Below are positions 56,139 to 64,000 of a stretch of DNA of 64,000 bases, piece by piece (the first letter of the stretch is position 1; every line of letters starts with the position of its first letter). The position numbers were made by a program, and so were the translations under genes. The notes beneath the pieces are model-generated. The model saw nothing but the letters and a program-made list of their open reading frames with translations. It was not told the origin of the DNA and made no database searches. Source of the DNA: Pseudomonas shahriarae (GTDB taxonomy: Bacteria; Pseudomonadota; Gammaproteobacteria; Pseudomonadales; Pseudomonadaceae); NCBI RefSeq assembly GCF_014268455.2, contig NZ_CP077085.1:3389001-3453000 (forward strand). Direction: 5' to 3'.

Positions 56139-56636
56139 TCATGGGTCGGGGCTGTTCAGCCCCAGTTCGGCCAATACCCGTGCACGGGCCTGGTCATCGG
56201 CCAAGGCGCTTTCTATGGCCTTGCGAAAGCTCGGTGTATTGCCCAGGGGGCCTTTGAGCGCGACCAGCGCCTCACGTAACTCCATCAGCTTTTTCAATTG
56301 CGGAACCTGCTCGACCAGTTGGGCCGGGTTGAAGTCCCGCATGGCGTTGATGCGGACCTGGATGGGCAACTCATCGGCTTCATCGGTTTCCTGCAGTCGA
56401 TTGGGAACACCCAGCTGCAGACTCAAGGCTTGCTTGGCCAGCACCTCGTCGAACGTGTTTTTGTCGATACCGATGGGCTTGCGGTCTTCGACCTTGCGTG
56501 TGTCTTCGCGCTGGGTGAAGTCACCCAGGACCAGCAGCTTCAGGGGTAGCTCAACCTCTTCCTGGGCACCGCCTATGGCCGGCTTGAACGTGATGTTGAT
56601 GCGTTCCTTGGGGGCGACCGAACCTTCTTTGGCCAT
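56139..56636 (-). CDS. tssB: type VI secretion sheath protein TssB (VipA)
   Basis: 165 residues, small sheath subunit: SVAPKERINITFKP, PLKLLVLGDFTQRED, IGIDKNTFDEVLAKQ and RDFNPAQLVEQVPQL. ATG 56636 has a strong AAGGAG. Upstream in-frame codons are not part of the family. 31 bases after tssA. Confidence 0.98.
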   Translation of the reverse strand: MAKEGSVAPKERINITFKPAIGGAQEEVELPLKLLVLGDFTQREDTRKVEDRKPIGIDKNTFDEVLAKQALSLQLGVPNRLQETDEADELPIQVRINAMRDFNPAQLVEQVPQLKKLMELREALVALKGPLGNTPSFRKAIESALADDQARARVLAELGLNSPDP

Positions 56637-56667
56637 GATGTTTCTCCTTTGCGTAATGACGGAAAAC

Positions 56668-58221
56668 CTATTGGAGTACCGCTTCCAGATCGACCTGGCA
56701 CAGCTTGCGATAGACATCGTCCTTGCGCTCGCGCAGACCATGGCCCTGGGGCAATACGTCGTAACAGGCGTACAACAGTTGCAACACCTCCAGGGTCAGG
56801 TCCGGTTCCCAGCGATGCAGGCTGCCGTGCTGCAACTCCTGCTCAAGCTGTTCAAGCTGGATCCTGGCCAACTCATGCTTGGCACCCTGGATACACAACC
56901 GAGCCAGGCCCAGGCGCCAATAAAACCGGGCACGGTCACCTCGCGCAGCCTGCATGGCGTTTTTGTAGGCCTGGACAGCGGCCTTCAGCCCCTCCTTGCG
57001 CAGCAACGGAGCGACCGTCTGCAAGGCCTCCTCCCATGGCGCCGGACCAACTCTGGCAATATTCCTGGGCGGCACCCTTGCCTGCAGGTGGTGACTGACC
57101 TGGCTGTCGATCCACCCGCGAGTGGTAGCGTCGGCAAAGGGTGTTCCATCGTGGAAGCGCAATTGAGCGACCCCCGGTAATCGTTGCAGCAACAGGGCGA
57201 ACTGAATCTCTGTCTCGACCATCGCCAGTTCGGCCTGCAGCGCCTGGAGGCACTCCCAGAGCATGCGCACGCCGTCAAACCAGAAAGGCGCGCCCGCCAG
57301 GCTGGCCTCAAGCTCCAGCAACAGGTCGGCGTAATGCCCTTGGGCAAAGCGCTCCTGGTAGCGCTTGAGTTTGTCGGGCAGCAACCCACGCAACGGCGTT
57401 ATCTGTTCGCTGTTGCTGTCGGGAAGACCAGTGATACCCAGCCAGCCCAGCGTCCGGTTCAGGCGCAAGGCCCGCAGGTCAGTGGCGTTCTGGCGCAGCC
57501 ACCAGGTACACAGCGGTCGAGCGCCGTCCTGCAGCGTACGCAGGAGCCTGTGAACGTCTTTTTCGTTGTTCACCACCGGCTCAGGCGCCAGCAGTTGGGT
57601 CGCGACCTGCTTGACCTGGGCAACCACCCCGCTCACCCCGGATGGCGGCGGATCGTTCTCCTGGGCCTGTTGCAGCTTGTCCGCCAGTTGCCTGCGCGCA
57701 GCCAGTAGCAACGGCGCATCGTCCCCCAGGTGCCTGACCCACAACTGGTCAAGGTCGGACAATTGCTCGGCCAGGCACTGGAACAGGGAACGCTGGTGCT
57801 TGAGCGAAAAACTCTGCGCCAACACCGGTTCAATGCGCTGTACCAACCAGCCAAAGGCCGCAATGCGGGTACGCTGCTTGAGGGGGTGAACCGTCGCCCA
57901 ATGGTGCTCACACAGGTCGCGCAACAGGCCGAGCCCGGCGAGCAGGCCGGAAAAGGACTCGCGTTGATACAGAGCCCATGTCAACCAGGCAACCACCCGC
58001 AAATCCTTGGATTCGTGACGCAACAAGGCTTCACTTTGGTCCACTACGGACTGCCAGTCCGGCTGGCTGTTGCCATGGATCGAGCGGGCTTTTTCCAGCT
58101 CACTTTCCAGCGCTTCGTATCCCGCCGAAAAACGCATATCCTCCCCTGCAAAACAGTCAACCGAAATCGGCGACCGGGCAAGTTTCAAGTAATAAGCAGA
58201 AAGTTTGTCTGAATAAACCAT
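56668..58221 (-). CDS. tssA: type VI secretion protein TssA
   Basis: 517 residues with the ImpA N-terminal domain (LARSPISVDCFAGEDMRFSAGYEALESEL, about 12-140) and a long helical C-terminal part with the VasJ-type region ending YDVLPQGHGLRERK. TssA primes sheath and baseplate assembly. First gene of the leftward T6SS operon. ATG 58221 gives the expected start; a TTG 10 codons upstream is in frame but unlikely. Confidence 0.94.
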   Translation of the reverse strand: MVYSDKLSAYYLKLARSPISVDCFAGEDMRFSAGYEALESELEKARSIHGNSQPDWQSVVDQSEALLRHESKDLRVVAWLTWALYQRESFSGLLAGLGLLRDLCEHHWATVHPLKQRTRIAAFGWLVQRIEPVLAQSFSLKHQRSLFQCLAEQLSDLDQLWVRHLGDDAPLLLAARRQLADKLQQAQENDPPPSGVSGVVAQVKQVATQLLAPEPVVNNEKDVHRLLRTLQDGARPLCTWWLRQNATDLRALRLNRTLGWLGITGLPDSNSEQITPLRGLLPDKLKRYQERFAQGHYADLLLELEASLAGAPFWFDGVRMLWECLQALQAELAMVETEIQFALLLQRLPGVAQLRFHDGTPFADATTRGWIDSQVSHHLQARVPPRNIARVGPAPWEEALQTVAPLLRKEGLKAAVQAYKNAMQAARGDRARFYWRLGLARLCIQGAKHELARIQLEQLEQELQHGSLHRWEPDLTLEVLQLLYACYDVLPQGHGLRERKDDVYRKLCQVDLEAVLQ

Positions 58222-58444
58222 GATGGCCGCAGTGTGCTGATCAATGCTCAATTAAAGTAGGGCAAGCATCTATATAAACGCCAACACCTCACTTACTGAA
58301 TTCCGTTTCCGTGTAGCGACAAGTACGAACCATAGCCAGCTGTATTTTATTGGGCAAGTCAGCCAGGCGCACTTAAGGAGATTCCTACAAAATCAAAGCA
58401 GCCCGCAATTTTGTAACTAAGCGTGCTCAACGACCCTCTTCCCA

Positions 58445-58471
58445 CCCAATAAAACAGCCCATTTTATTGGG
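58445..58471. repeat. perfect inverted repeat CCCAATAAAA-N7-TTTTATTGGG
   Basis: Ten-base arms 58445-58454 and 58462-58471 around a 7-base spacer. The half-motif TTTTATTGGGC recurs exactly at 58345-58355, and TTTTATTAGGC at 58679-58689. Such dyads 100-300 bases upstream of a -24/-12 promoter are typical of sigma-54 activator enhancers; the centre is about 270 bases upstream of the predicted hcp transcript start. The sfa-type activator in this cluster is the obvious candidate ligand (inference). A hairpin terminator is less likely because no gene ends here. Confidence 0.6.
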
Positions 58472-58700
58472 CGACATACCTGCCAGCACCCTTGCGCAAA
58501 AAGCTGCGCACACTTTCCAAGCAAGCTGCATTAAAACTATATATCCACCTATCAACACTGCGACGTACGCTGACCAGGCAATTAACTGCGCACTACTGCG
58601 CAAACAAACTCAACTTCAAAGACTAAAGCCCTTCTAACTCGACACCTATTAAGTCTCCACCTTGAACAAGCGCCCTTATTTTATTAGGCCGACTGAAATC

Positions 58701-58716
58701 CGGCACACTTCTTGTT
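58701..58716 (+). promoter_or_regulatory. sigma-54 (-24/-12) promoter of hcp
   Basis: CGGCACACTTCTTGTT fits the sigma-54 consensus TGGCACGNNNNTTGCW with GG and TTG at the right spacing; the one weak point is T for C at the -12 element. Predicted start near 58727, giving a leader of about 59 bases ending with AAGGAAA before the hcp ATG. Confidence 0.65.
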
Positions 58717-58785
58717 AGTAAGCAGCGCCCATCCGGCAACGGCGCCCCTCGGCGCAAACTTATCTGTCAGGCAAGGAAACCCGTC

Positions 58786-59301
58786 ATGCCAACACCCGCA
58801 TACCTCTCGATCACCGGCACCAAGCAAGGTTTGATCACGGCAGGCACGTTCACCCAGGATTCGGTAGGCAACATCTATCAGGAAGGCCACGAGGATCAGA
58901 TCCTGGTCGAGGCATTCCAGCATCAGGTCATCATTCCCCGCGATCCGCAATCGGGCCAGCCCACCGGCCAGCGTGTCCATAAGCCGCTGATGATCAGCAA
59001 GGTATTCGATAAATCTTCGCCGCTGCTCTTCAGCGCGCTGACGTCCGGGGAAATGGTCAAGTGCCGCCTTGAGTGGTATCGCACATCATCCGCCGGTACC
59101 CAGGAGCACTACTTCACCATCGAGTTGGAGGACGCGATCATCGTCGACATCCAGTCACGGATGCCCAACTGCCAGGATCCGGGAAATGCGCATTTCACCC
59201 ACCTGGAAGATGTGCACTTTACCTACCGCAAAATCGTCTGGACCCATGAGGTTTCGGGCACTTCAGGCTCTGACGACTGGCGCAGCCCGGTGGCCGGCTG
59301 A
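58786..59301 (+). CDS. hcp: type VI secretion tube protein Hcp (TssD)
   Basis: 171 residues, forms the hexameric inner tube. MPTPAYLSITGTKQGLITAG, NIYQEGHEDQ, PRDPQSGQPTGQRVHKP, FTHLEDVHFTYRKIVWTHEV and DDWRSPVAG are all typical of the Hcp2/HcpA-C type of Pseudomonas. No extension or toxin domain. It is divergent from the tss operon and followed by a strong hairpin, so it is probably a single-gene transcript. Confidence 0.98.
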   Translation: MPTPAYLSITGTKQGLITAGTFTQDSVGNIYQEGHEDQILVEAFQHQVIIPRDPQSGQPTGQRVHKPLMISKVFDKSSPLLFSALTSGEMVKCRLEWYRTSSAGTQEHYFTIELEDAIIVDIQSRMPNCQDPGNAHFTHLEDVHFTYRKIVWTHEVSGTSGSDDWRSPVAG

Positions 59302-59302
59302 A

Positions 59303-59354
59303 GCCCGACCCGGCGGCAACGGCGTCGCAAGCTGCGATGCCGTAGCAGTCGGGT
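59303..59354. terminator. large hairpin between convergent hcp and aldo/keto reductase genes
   Basis: Inner stem ACGGCGTCGCA / TGCGATGCCGT (59319-59329 with 59333-59343, one G-T pair, 3-base loop) and outer stem CCCGAC / GTCGGG (59304-59309 with 59348-59353). It begins just after the hcp stop and ends just before the convergent gene's stop. No clear T-run, but likely a bidirectional terminator. Confidence 0.6.
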
Positions 59355-59357
59355 GTG

Positions 59358-60179
59358 TCACACCATCGCCAACGGATGCTTGCGGATTGGCGCGCCGAAT
59401 ACCCGGTCGATGGCATCCAGGTCATGCTCGTCAAGAACCAGCCTGGCCGCCGCCGCGTTGAGGCGCACGTGTTCGGGGCTCACGGCTTTGGGGATGGCGA
59501 TAACGCGGTCCTGCCGCAGTACCCATGCCAGGGCCACTTGAGCCGGTGTGGCCTCGTGCCGACGGGCAATCTGCTTGAGGGTGGGGCTGCTCAGCAGGTC
59601 TCCTCCCTGGGCGATCGGGCAGTACGCCATCAACGGCAGGTTGTGTTGTTGCCACCAGGGCAGCAGATCGAACTCAATGCCGCGCTGTTCGATGTTGTAG
59701 AGCACCTGATTGGTGGCGCAGGCGGGTGATGCCAGCTCCTGAAGATCCGATACGTCGAAGTTGGACACGCCCCAGCGCCCGATCTTGCCGGCATCGCGCA
59801 GCCGCTCAAAGGCCTCAACCGTTTCTGCAAGAGGGTATTGCCCGCGCCAGTGCAGCAGATACAAGTCGATGTGATCGGTGCCCAGGCGTTTGAGGCTGGC
59901 TTCGCAGGCCCGTGGGACCCCGGTTTTACTGGCGTTGTGCGGGTAGACCTTGCTGACCAGGAACACCTGGTCCCGGCGCCCCTGGATCGCCTCCCCGACC
60001 ACTTCTTCCGCACCGCCTTCGCCGTACATCTCGGCGGTGTCGATCAGGGTCATGCCCTCGTCAATACCCAATTGCAGGGCAGCGACTTCCGCTGTTCGCC
60101 GTGCAGAATCTTCCCCCATACGCCAAGTGCCTTGGCCGATGACCGGAACCGGGGTACCCGCCAGATCAATGGTGCGCAT
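59358..60179 (-). CDS. aldo/keto reductase
   Basis: 273-residue NADPH-dependent TIM-barrel oxidoreductase. The catalytic tetrad is complete: Asp47 and Tyr52 (LIDTAEMYGEG), Lys77 (LVSKVYP), His110 (LYLLHWRG). The C-terminal AIPKAVSPEHVRLN binds NADP phosphate. ATG 60179 has a perfect GGAGGT; the frame continues 11 codons upstream without support. Substrate unknown. Same direction as the AraC regulator, 88 bases apart. Confidence 0.92.
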   Translation of the reverse strand: MRTIDLAGTPVPVIGQGTWRMGEDSARRTAEVAALQLGIDEGMTLIDTAEMYGEGGAEEVVGEAIQGRRDQVFLVSKVYPHNASKTGVPRACEASLKRLGTDHIDLYLLHWRGQYPLAETVEAFERLRDAGKIGRWGVSNFDVSDLQELASPACATNQVLYNIEQRGIEFDLLPWWQQHNLPLMAYCPIAQGGDLLSSPTLKQIARRHEATPAQVALAWVLRQDRVIAIPKAVSPEHVRLNAAAARLVLDEHDLDAIDRVFGAPIRKHPLAMV

Positions 60180-60267
60180 GCCAACCTCCAGATAAGTGTG
60201 CGTTGCCATCATGTGGCACTGCCCGCGCCACAGGGTTCAATGCAAATCCACGGCCACGCGCCGGCCC

Positions 60268-61293
60268 TCAGCCCACGCTGCGAAACGCACTGGGACTGAG
60301 CCCCGTCCAGCGCTTGAACGCCCGGCGAAAGCTGCGTACGTCACTGTAGCCGACCTCTTGGGTAATACGCTCGATGGACAGCCCGGGGTTGCCCAGCAAA
60401 CCCATGGTCCGGGCACGACGCACCTGTTCCAGCAAGGCTTCGAACGTCAGCCCGTGGTCGGTCAGGCGCCGACGCAAGGTGCGCCCGCTCATGTTCAGGT
60501 CACTGGCGACCTTCTCCAATTGACTGCCCTGCAAGTCGCGGGAAATAGCGCGCTCCACCGCCTGGATCAGGTCCATTTTGCGGTGCAACTGGGCACTTTC
60601 CAGTTCCAGCAGGCCAAGGGCCTGGCGCAATGCCAGGGCATGGTGATTGGGCAATTGCACGTCGAGCCAGCGGGCCTCAAGCACCATGCGGTTGTGCAGA
60701 CAGCCAAAACGCACATCATCACCGAACAAGCGCTGGTACTCGGCGGCATACACCGGCGGCGCATGCATGAACTCCATGCGCAATGGCTTGAATTCGCTGC
60801 CCACCAGGGTCCGACCGTAGACCATGAGGCTGGCAAAGAACTCTTCGGCGGCAAAAACCTGGACGTCGGCATAGGGCAGCAGGCATTCGACCTCGACCAT
60901 GACCTCCAGCGCGCCTTCAAGGGTGCGCGAGGTGGCGATGCCGCCGGAGGTGTGCTGGTGCCGTTCGCCCACGGCAAAGGCATCGCGCAGGGTCTTGCAC
61001 AACGAAATGACATGCCCCAGCAAACCCAGGGTGCCCAGCACATTCTGATTGCCGACACACAGGCCCAGACCCTGCTCAGGCATGACCTTGAGGGCCCGCT
61101 GGATCATCGCCACGGCCTGGCGGTAGGAAATGCGCAGCGCCGGGTCGTCCAGGTCCGCCAGGGTAAACCCCAGGCCACGGCAAAGATGCTCGGCATTGGC
61201 GCCCTTTTGCGCCACAACCTGCCCCAGGGTTTGCAGGAGAAAGGGCGAGACCAGGGCCAATTCGTAATGTGGATCAACGGTTTTGCTGTGCAT
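60268..61293 (-). CDS. AraC family transcriptional regulator (OruR/GbdR-like architecture)
   Basis: 341 residues. The N-terminal two-thirds is an Arabinose_bd-type domain (LVSPFLLQTLGQVV, RISYRQAVAMIQRALKVMPEQGLGLCVG). The C-terminal ~100 residues are an AraC double HTH (LEKVASDLNMSGRTLRRRL and ITQEVGYSDVRSFRRAFKRWTGLSPSAFR). Divergent from the SphA-like gene at 61511 and upstream of the aldo/keto reductase, so it may control either. ATG 61293 chosen; the frame is open upstream without domain similarity. Confidence 0.9.
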   Translation of the reverse strand: MHSKTVDPHYELALVSPFLLQTLGQVVAQKGANAEHLCRGLGFTLADLDDPALRISYRQAVAMIQRALKVMPEQGLGLCVGNQNVLGTLGLLGHVISLCKTLRDAFAVGERHQHTSGGIATSRTLEGALEVMVEVECLLPYADVQVFAAEEFFASLMVYGRTLVGSEFKPLRMEFMHAPPVYAAEYQRLFGDDVRFGCLHNRMVLEARWLDVQLPNHHALALRQALGLLELESAQLHRKMDLIQAVERAISRDLQGSQLEKVASDLNMSGRTLRRRLTDHGLTFEALLEQVRRARTMGLLGNPGLSIERITQEVGYSDVRSFRRAFKRWTGLSPSAFRSVG

Positions 61294-61510
61294 GGATCTG
61301 CGATTCCCGACTGTATGCCCGGTTATTGTTTTAGAAACATCCTGACAATCATAGGTGCTTGCAAGGCTCGTCGCACTCTGAATGAACGCTGTCCGGCAAA
61401 GCCCCCTTATGTGGCCGCCAATACCCTGCCCACTAGGGCGCCAAGGGCTTATTTGTATGGGCCAGGCCCCGGTGAGGGCCGACCTTCCAACAATAATAAT
61501 GAGCCCTGAC

Positions 61511-62455
61511 ATGAATCCGACCCGTGCGCTTGCCCCCCTGCCCTTTGCCCTGGCGCTTATCAGCATCAGCCTGCCGACCCTGGCCACCGAGGGCGGCGTA
61601 GACAATATCGGCCCTGGTACCGACGGCTTTTACATCCTGCCCCTGGATGTCGATCACCTGCCGGACCACATGTTCGCTTTCAACCTTTACTACAACCACT
61701 ATGAAGCGACGAAACTGGACATCAGTTCCCTGGGGGGCAAAGTGCCGCAGGTGAAGATCCGCTCGGACGCGATCATCCCGCGCCTGGATTACCTGAGCCC
61801 GTTGCGGGTGTTTGGCGGGCGGTTGGGCGGCTACATCGCGCAGCCATACCTCAAGCAACAAGTGGCGCTGTTCGGCATGTCTGACCAGCGCGAAAGCATG
61901 GGTGACACCACCATCGCGCCGATAATCCTGTGGGACCTGGGCAAAAACCTGACCCTGGGTGCCGCCGTGGAAATCACCGTGCCTACCGGTGAGTACGATG
62001 CTTTCCGCCTGGCCAATACCAGCAACAATTTCTACACCTATAAGCCCCTGGTGTCGGTGACATGGCTGCCTGACGAGCGCACTGAGCTGTCGATCAAGAC
62101 CACCTACAGTTTCAACAAGGAAAACCACGCCACGGACTACCGTTCCGGGCAGATTTTCCACTTCGACTACTCGGCCAGCTACAAAGTGACCGACAACCTG
62201 AGCCTGGGTATCAATGGCTACTATCTCAAGCAGACGACTGACGATAAGCAGTACGGGCGCACTGTCACCAATATCTACGGCGAAGATGTCGACGATGGGG
62301 TGCGGGGCCAAGTGTTTGCGGTGGGGCCGGCGATGTACTTCACCTTTCTCAAGTACGCCAGTGCGGAGATTCGTTGGGCCAAGGAGTTTGATGTAGAGAA
62401 CCGGCCGGAAGGCGATATGTTGTGGGCCAAGCTGACGATTCCGTTTGCGTTGTAG
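61511..62455 (+). CDS. SphA/MetA-like outer membrane protein
   Basis: 314 residues with a signal peptide (about 1-23, ending LPTLA). The rest looks like a beta-barrel: alternating pattern, GGVDNIGPGTDGFYILP start, AVEITVPTGEYD, and a terminal hydrophobic strand (WAKLTIPFAL). It fits the transporter / phenol-degradation MetA family (SphA), thought to pass hydrophobic compounds across the outer membrane. An in-frame ATG four codons upstream (61499) is possible. Probably under the divergent AraC regulator. Confidence 0.85.
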   Translation: MNPTRALAPLPFALALISISLPTLATEGGVDNIGPGTDGFYILPLDVDHLPDHMFAFNLYYNHYEATKLDISSLGGKVPQVKIRSDAIIPRLDYLSPLRVFGGRLGGYIAQPYLKQQVALFGMSDQRESMGDTTIAPIILWDLGKNLTLGAAVEITVPTGEYDAFRLANTSNNFYTYKPLVSVTWLPDERTELSIKTTYSFNKENHATDYRSGQIFHFDYSASYKVTDNLSLGINGYYLKQTTDDKQYGRTVTNIYGEDVDDGVRGQVFAVGPAMYFTFLKYASAEIRWAKEFDVENRPEGDMLWAKLTIPFAL

Positions 62456-62473
62456 GATCCGCCTGAAGCGAGG

Positions 62474-62493
62474 GGGCTTGCTACAACAAGCCC
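62474..62493. terminator. bidirectional hairpin terminator candidate
   Basis: GGGCTTG (62474-62480), 6-base loop, CAAGCCC (62487-62493). It lies between the convergent ends of the SphA-like gene and the DSD1-like gene. No T-run; resembles half of a REP unit. Confidence 0.5.
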
Positions 62494-62532
62494 ACTTGCC
62501 ACAGGCCAGTTCCTGCGCAGAAATACGTCATT

Positions 62533-63813
62533 TCAACCGCTGTAAACCGGCCAACTGTCGACAATTTTGCCGCCGCGCACCGCCAGCAGATCGCCAAACT
62601 GCAAGAGCACCGATTCAGTCTGGGTCGGGCGCATGAACACCTGATCGTCGATGTTCAAGCCAACCCCCGGCGAGCCATTGACCATCTCCTGGTTGGAGCT
62701 GCGGCCATACAAGCCATTACTTTGCAGCCCCGAAGGCGACTCGAACTCGGCCATCCAGTTGCCACCATAGATAAAAAACGTCGCGCGCTGGTTGCGATCC
62801 CACCAGGACAACAACCGGGATTTATCATCCAGCGCCGGGATGTTGACCGCGCCGGTGCTTTTGAGCACTGGCGTGGCGATGTAGGCCGCCGGGACGTGCT
62901 CGCTGAGGGATGGCAAATCATAGTGCGTTGGCTTGAGCATGGCGGTGCCCACGGAAACTTCACTGCTCAGTTGCTCCTGCTCATGCATCCCATAGCTGGG
63001 GCTGCCAGCGGTGTTGAGCGTCAGGCCGGCATGCCACAGCCCTGCAAACTGCTGGCGGGTGAAGTCGACAAAGCCGTTGTAGCGCTGCATGACCTTGTCG
63101 AACAACGTCTGGGGCGAGCCAAGGATGCCCGGCACGCCCATGCCGACAAACGGGTCATAGCCCATGAAGCCGGCAAATTCCAGGTGCCTGGGGTGTGCAC
63201 TGATCAACCCCAGCATCTGCCCCAGCACCGTGTTATCGCTGATACCGCCGCGGTGCAGGCCCACATCCAGTTCGATATTGATCCGTAGCCGTGTGCCCAG
63301 GCCCTGGGCCAGCGCCAGGTATTGTTGCAGGCGCTGTGGCGTATCCAGCAGCCACTGCAATTGCCGGGCGGGGTCGAAGGGCCCCTGATGGCCTTGATAG
63401 AACAGCTCGGCAGAACGCACCGGCAACGGCTTGCCCAGCAGGATATCGGCGTCGGGAAACACCTGGGCGTCATGGTTGAGAAAGGGTTGGTGAAACGACA
63501 TCAGGCGCTGGGTGCCGGCGCGCTTGGCAATGTAGGCCAACAGGCCCGGCGCAGGCAGGGATTTTTCCACCAGCCGTAGGTGTTTACCTCCGCGCTGCAC
63601 CGACTGCATGACGATGTCGATATTGTGATCCAGGCGATCCAGGTCAATCAGCAGCACCGGACGCATCGGCCCATGGGCTTTGAGCTGCTGGTTCAACTGG
63701 CGAAAGTATTCGCTGTAGGGCGAGCCCCGGTCAGCCGGACGCAGCAGCGCCGCGCCCGCCACCAGCAACGCACCGGCGCCGAGGGTGCCGACCATGAAGT
63801 GTCTGCGGTTCAT
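62533..63813 (-). CDS. DSD1 / D-threonine aldolase family PLP protein with Tat signal
   Basis: 426 residues. The N-terminus MNRRHFMVGTLGAGALLVAG is a Tat-type signal (RRHF then a hydrophobic stretch), suggesting export in folded form. The body is a fold-type III alanine racemase-like barrel (PVLLIDLDRLDHNIDIVM, LRLVEKSLP with the likely PLP lysine, INIELDVGLHRGG, NTAGSPSYG). The C-terminal DSD1 domain (VGLNIDDQVFMRP) has TQTES where D-serine dehydratase and D-threonine aldolase normally have metal-binding His and Cys/Asp. The enzyme may therefore not be a metal-dependent dehydratase or aldolase. Shares one base (TGATG) with the upstream oxidase gene. Confidence 0.85.
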   Translation of the reverse strand: MNRRHFMVGTLGAGALLVAGAALLRPADRGSPYSEYFRQLNQQLKAHGPMRPVLLIDLDRLDHNIDIVMQSVQRGGKHLRLVEKSLPAPGLLAYIAKRAGTQRLMSFHQPFLNHDAQVFPDADILLGKPLPVRSAELFYQGHQGPFDPARQLQWLLDTPQRLQQYLALAQGLGTRLRINIELDVGLHRGGISDNTVLGQMLGLISAHPRHLEFAGFMGYDPFVGMGVPGILGSPQTLFDKVMQRYNGFVDFTRQQFAGLWHAGLTLNTAGSPSYGMHEQEQLSSEVSVGTAMLKPTHYDLPSLSEHVPAAYIATPVLKSTGAVNIPALDDKSRLLSWWDRNQRATFFIYGGNWMAEFESPSGLQSNGLYGRSSNQEMVNGSPGVGLNIDDQVFMRPTQTESVLLQFGDLLAVRGGKIVDSWPVYSG

Positions 63814-64000
63814 CAGGCTACTCCCAGGATTGATGACAGGTGTGCATTAAGGAATTTGCCGCCGGGGTCCAGGGCCTGGCGCACCCGCGCGAACTCGTTC
63901 CAACGCGGATACAGGGCCTGCAGGGCGCGGGCATTGAGGGTGTGCAATTTGCCCCAGTGCGGCCGGCCGGCGTATTTCCAGAAGATGGGCTCGATCGCGG
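63813..64000 (-). CDS. D-arabinono-1,4-lactone oxidase family FAD protein, C-terminal fragment
   Basis: Only the last 61 or so codons lie in the window, reading AIEPIFWKYAGRPHWGKLHT, then LYPRWNEFARVRQALDPGGKFLN, ending SILGVA. HWGK and the final DPxGxFxN are hallmarks of the aldonolactone oxidase C-terminal domain (HWGK contacts the substrate/FAD). The stop codon overlaps the ATG of the DSD1-like gene (TGATG), so the two are an operon. The start lies right of base 64000. Confidence 0.85.
   Translation of the reverse strand, partial: AIEPIFWKYAGRPHWGKLHTLNARALQALYPRWNEFARVRQALDPGGKFLNAHLSSILGVA

Larger units (their letters stand above)
58222..58785. other. T6SS divergent control region between tssA and hcp
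   Basis: 564 non-coding bases, A/T-richer than the genes. It holds the -24/-12 promoter of hcp (58701-58716), the inverted TTTTATTGGG motif (58445-58471) and single copies of that motif at 58345-58354 and (one mismatch) 58679-58688. No convincing tssA promoter could be fixed. Confidence 0.7.

Noticed and set aside
58470-58485. Minus-strand -24/-12 promoter for tssA (TGGCAGGTATGTCGCC)
   Set aside because: GG and GC spacing is right but several consensus bases differ, it overlaps the dyad repeat, and it would leave a leader of about 240 bases; kept only as a possibility.

Overview
The window is a chromosomal segment of a denitrifying Pseudomonas, most likely of the P. fluorescens group. The basis is high GC, Pseudomonas-type protein sequences, the narXL / narK1K2GHJI and nirSMCFDLGHJEN layouts, REP-like GCGGGC..GCCCGC repeats, and a type VI secretion cluster with the HSI-II gene order. 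I see no rRNA, tRNA, insertion sequence, phage or CRISPR array.

Positions 1-13654 hold the nitrate respiration module. On the minus strand narK1, narK2, narG, narH, narJ, narI, a PpiC-type isomerase and moaA (cut by the window edge) form one operon. It encodes uptake, the membrane nitrate reductase, its chaperone and molybdenum cofactor synthesis. The sensor-regulator pair narXL is divergent. The 240-bp gap between them carries an Anr/FNR box, a NarL 7-2-7 site, a consensus IHF site and a second NarL-like site, spaced much like the E. coli narG promoter. Positions 13744-17780 hold a DMT permease, a LysR regulator, a Dnr-type regulator, a PatB/MalY lyase and a molybdate-binding TOBE protein.

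Positions 17898-21951 are an iron-uptake island (TonB receptor, FecR, FecI-type sigma factor, Fur-like box). It lies between the nitrate and nitrite genes, next to nirQ-nirO-nirP, where P. aeruginosa has norCBD. Positions 22054-32833 hold the nitrite reductase module: nirQOP leftward and nirS-M-C-F-D-L-G-H-J-E-N rightward from a shared gap with an Anr/Dnr box. This encodes cytochrome cd1 nitrite reductase, its electron donor and the whole heme d1 pathway. No norCB or nosZ is in the window.

Positions 32934-38905 are accessory: a FadL-type porin with a PraB-like secreted protein, an AT-rich gene-poor stretch, an unusual PTS-EIIC/EAL fusion, and two small proteins.

Positions 38902-59301 are an HSI-II type VI secretion cluster: tssA-B-C-E-F-G-H, a sigma-54 activator, a tiny lipoprotein, FHA protein, tssJ-K-L-M, a remnant of the PP2C phosphatase stp1, and the kinase stk1. 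A divergent hcp has its own sigma-54 promoter. The gap between tssA and hcp contains a repeated and inverted TTTTATTGGG motif that could be the activator's enhancer. No vgrG is present.

Positions 59358-64000 hold an aldo/keto reductase, an AraC regulator, a SphA/MetA-like outer membrane protein, a Tat-exported DSD1-like PLP protein with altered metal-ligand positions, and the 3' end of a sugar-lactone oxidase.
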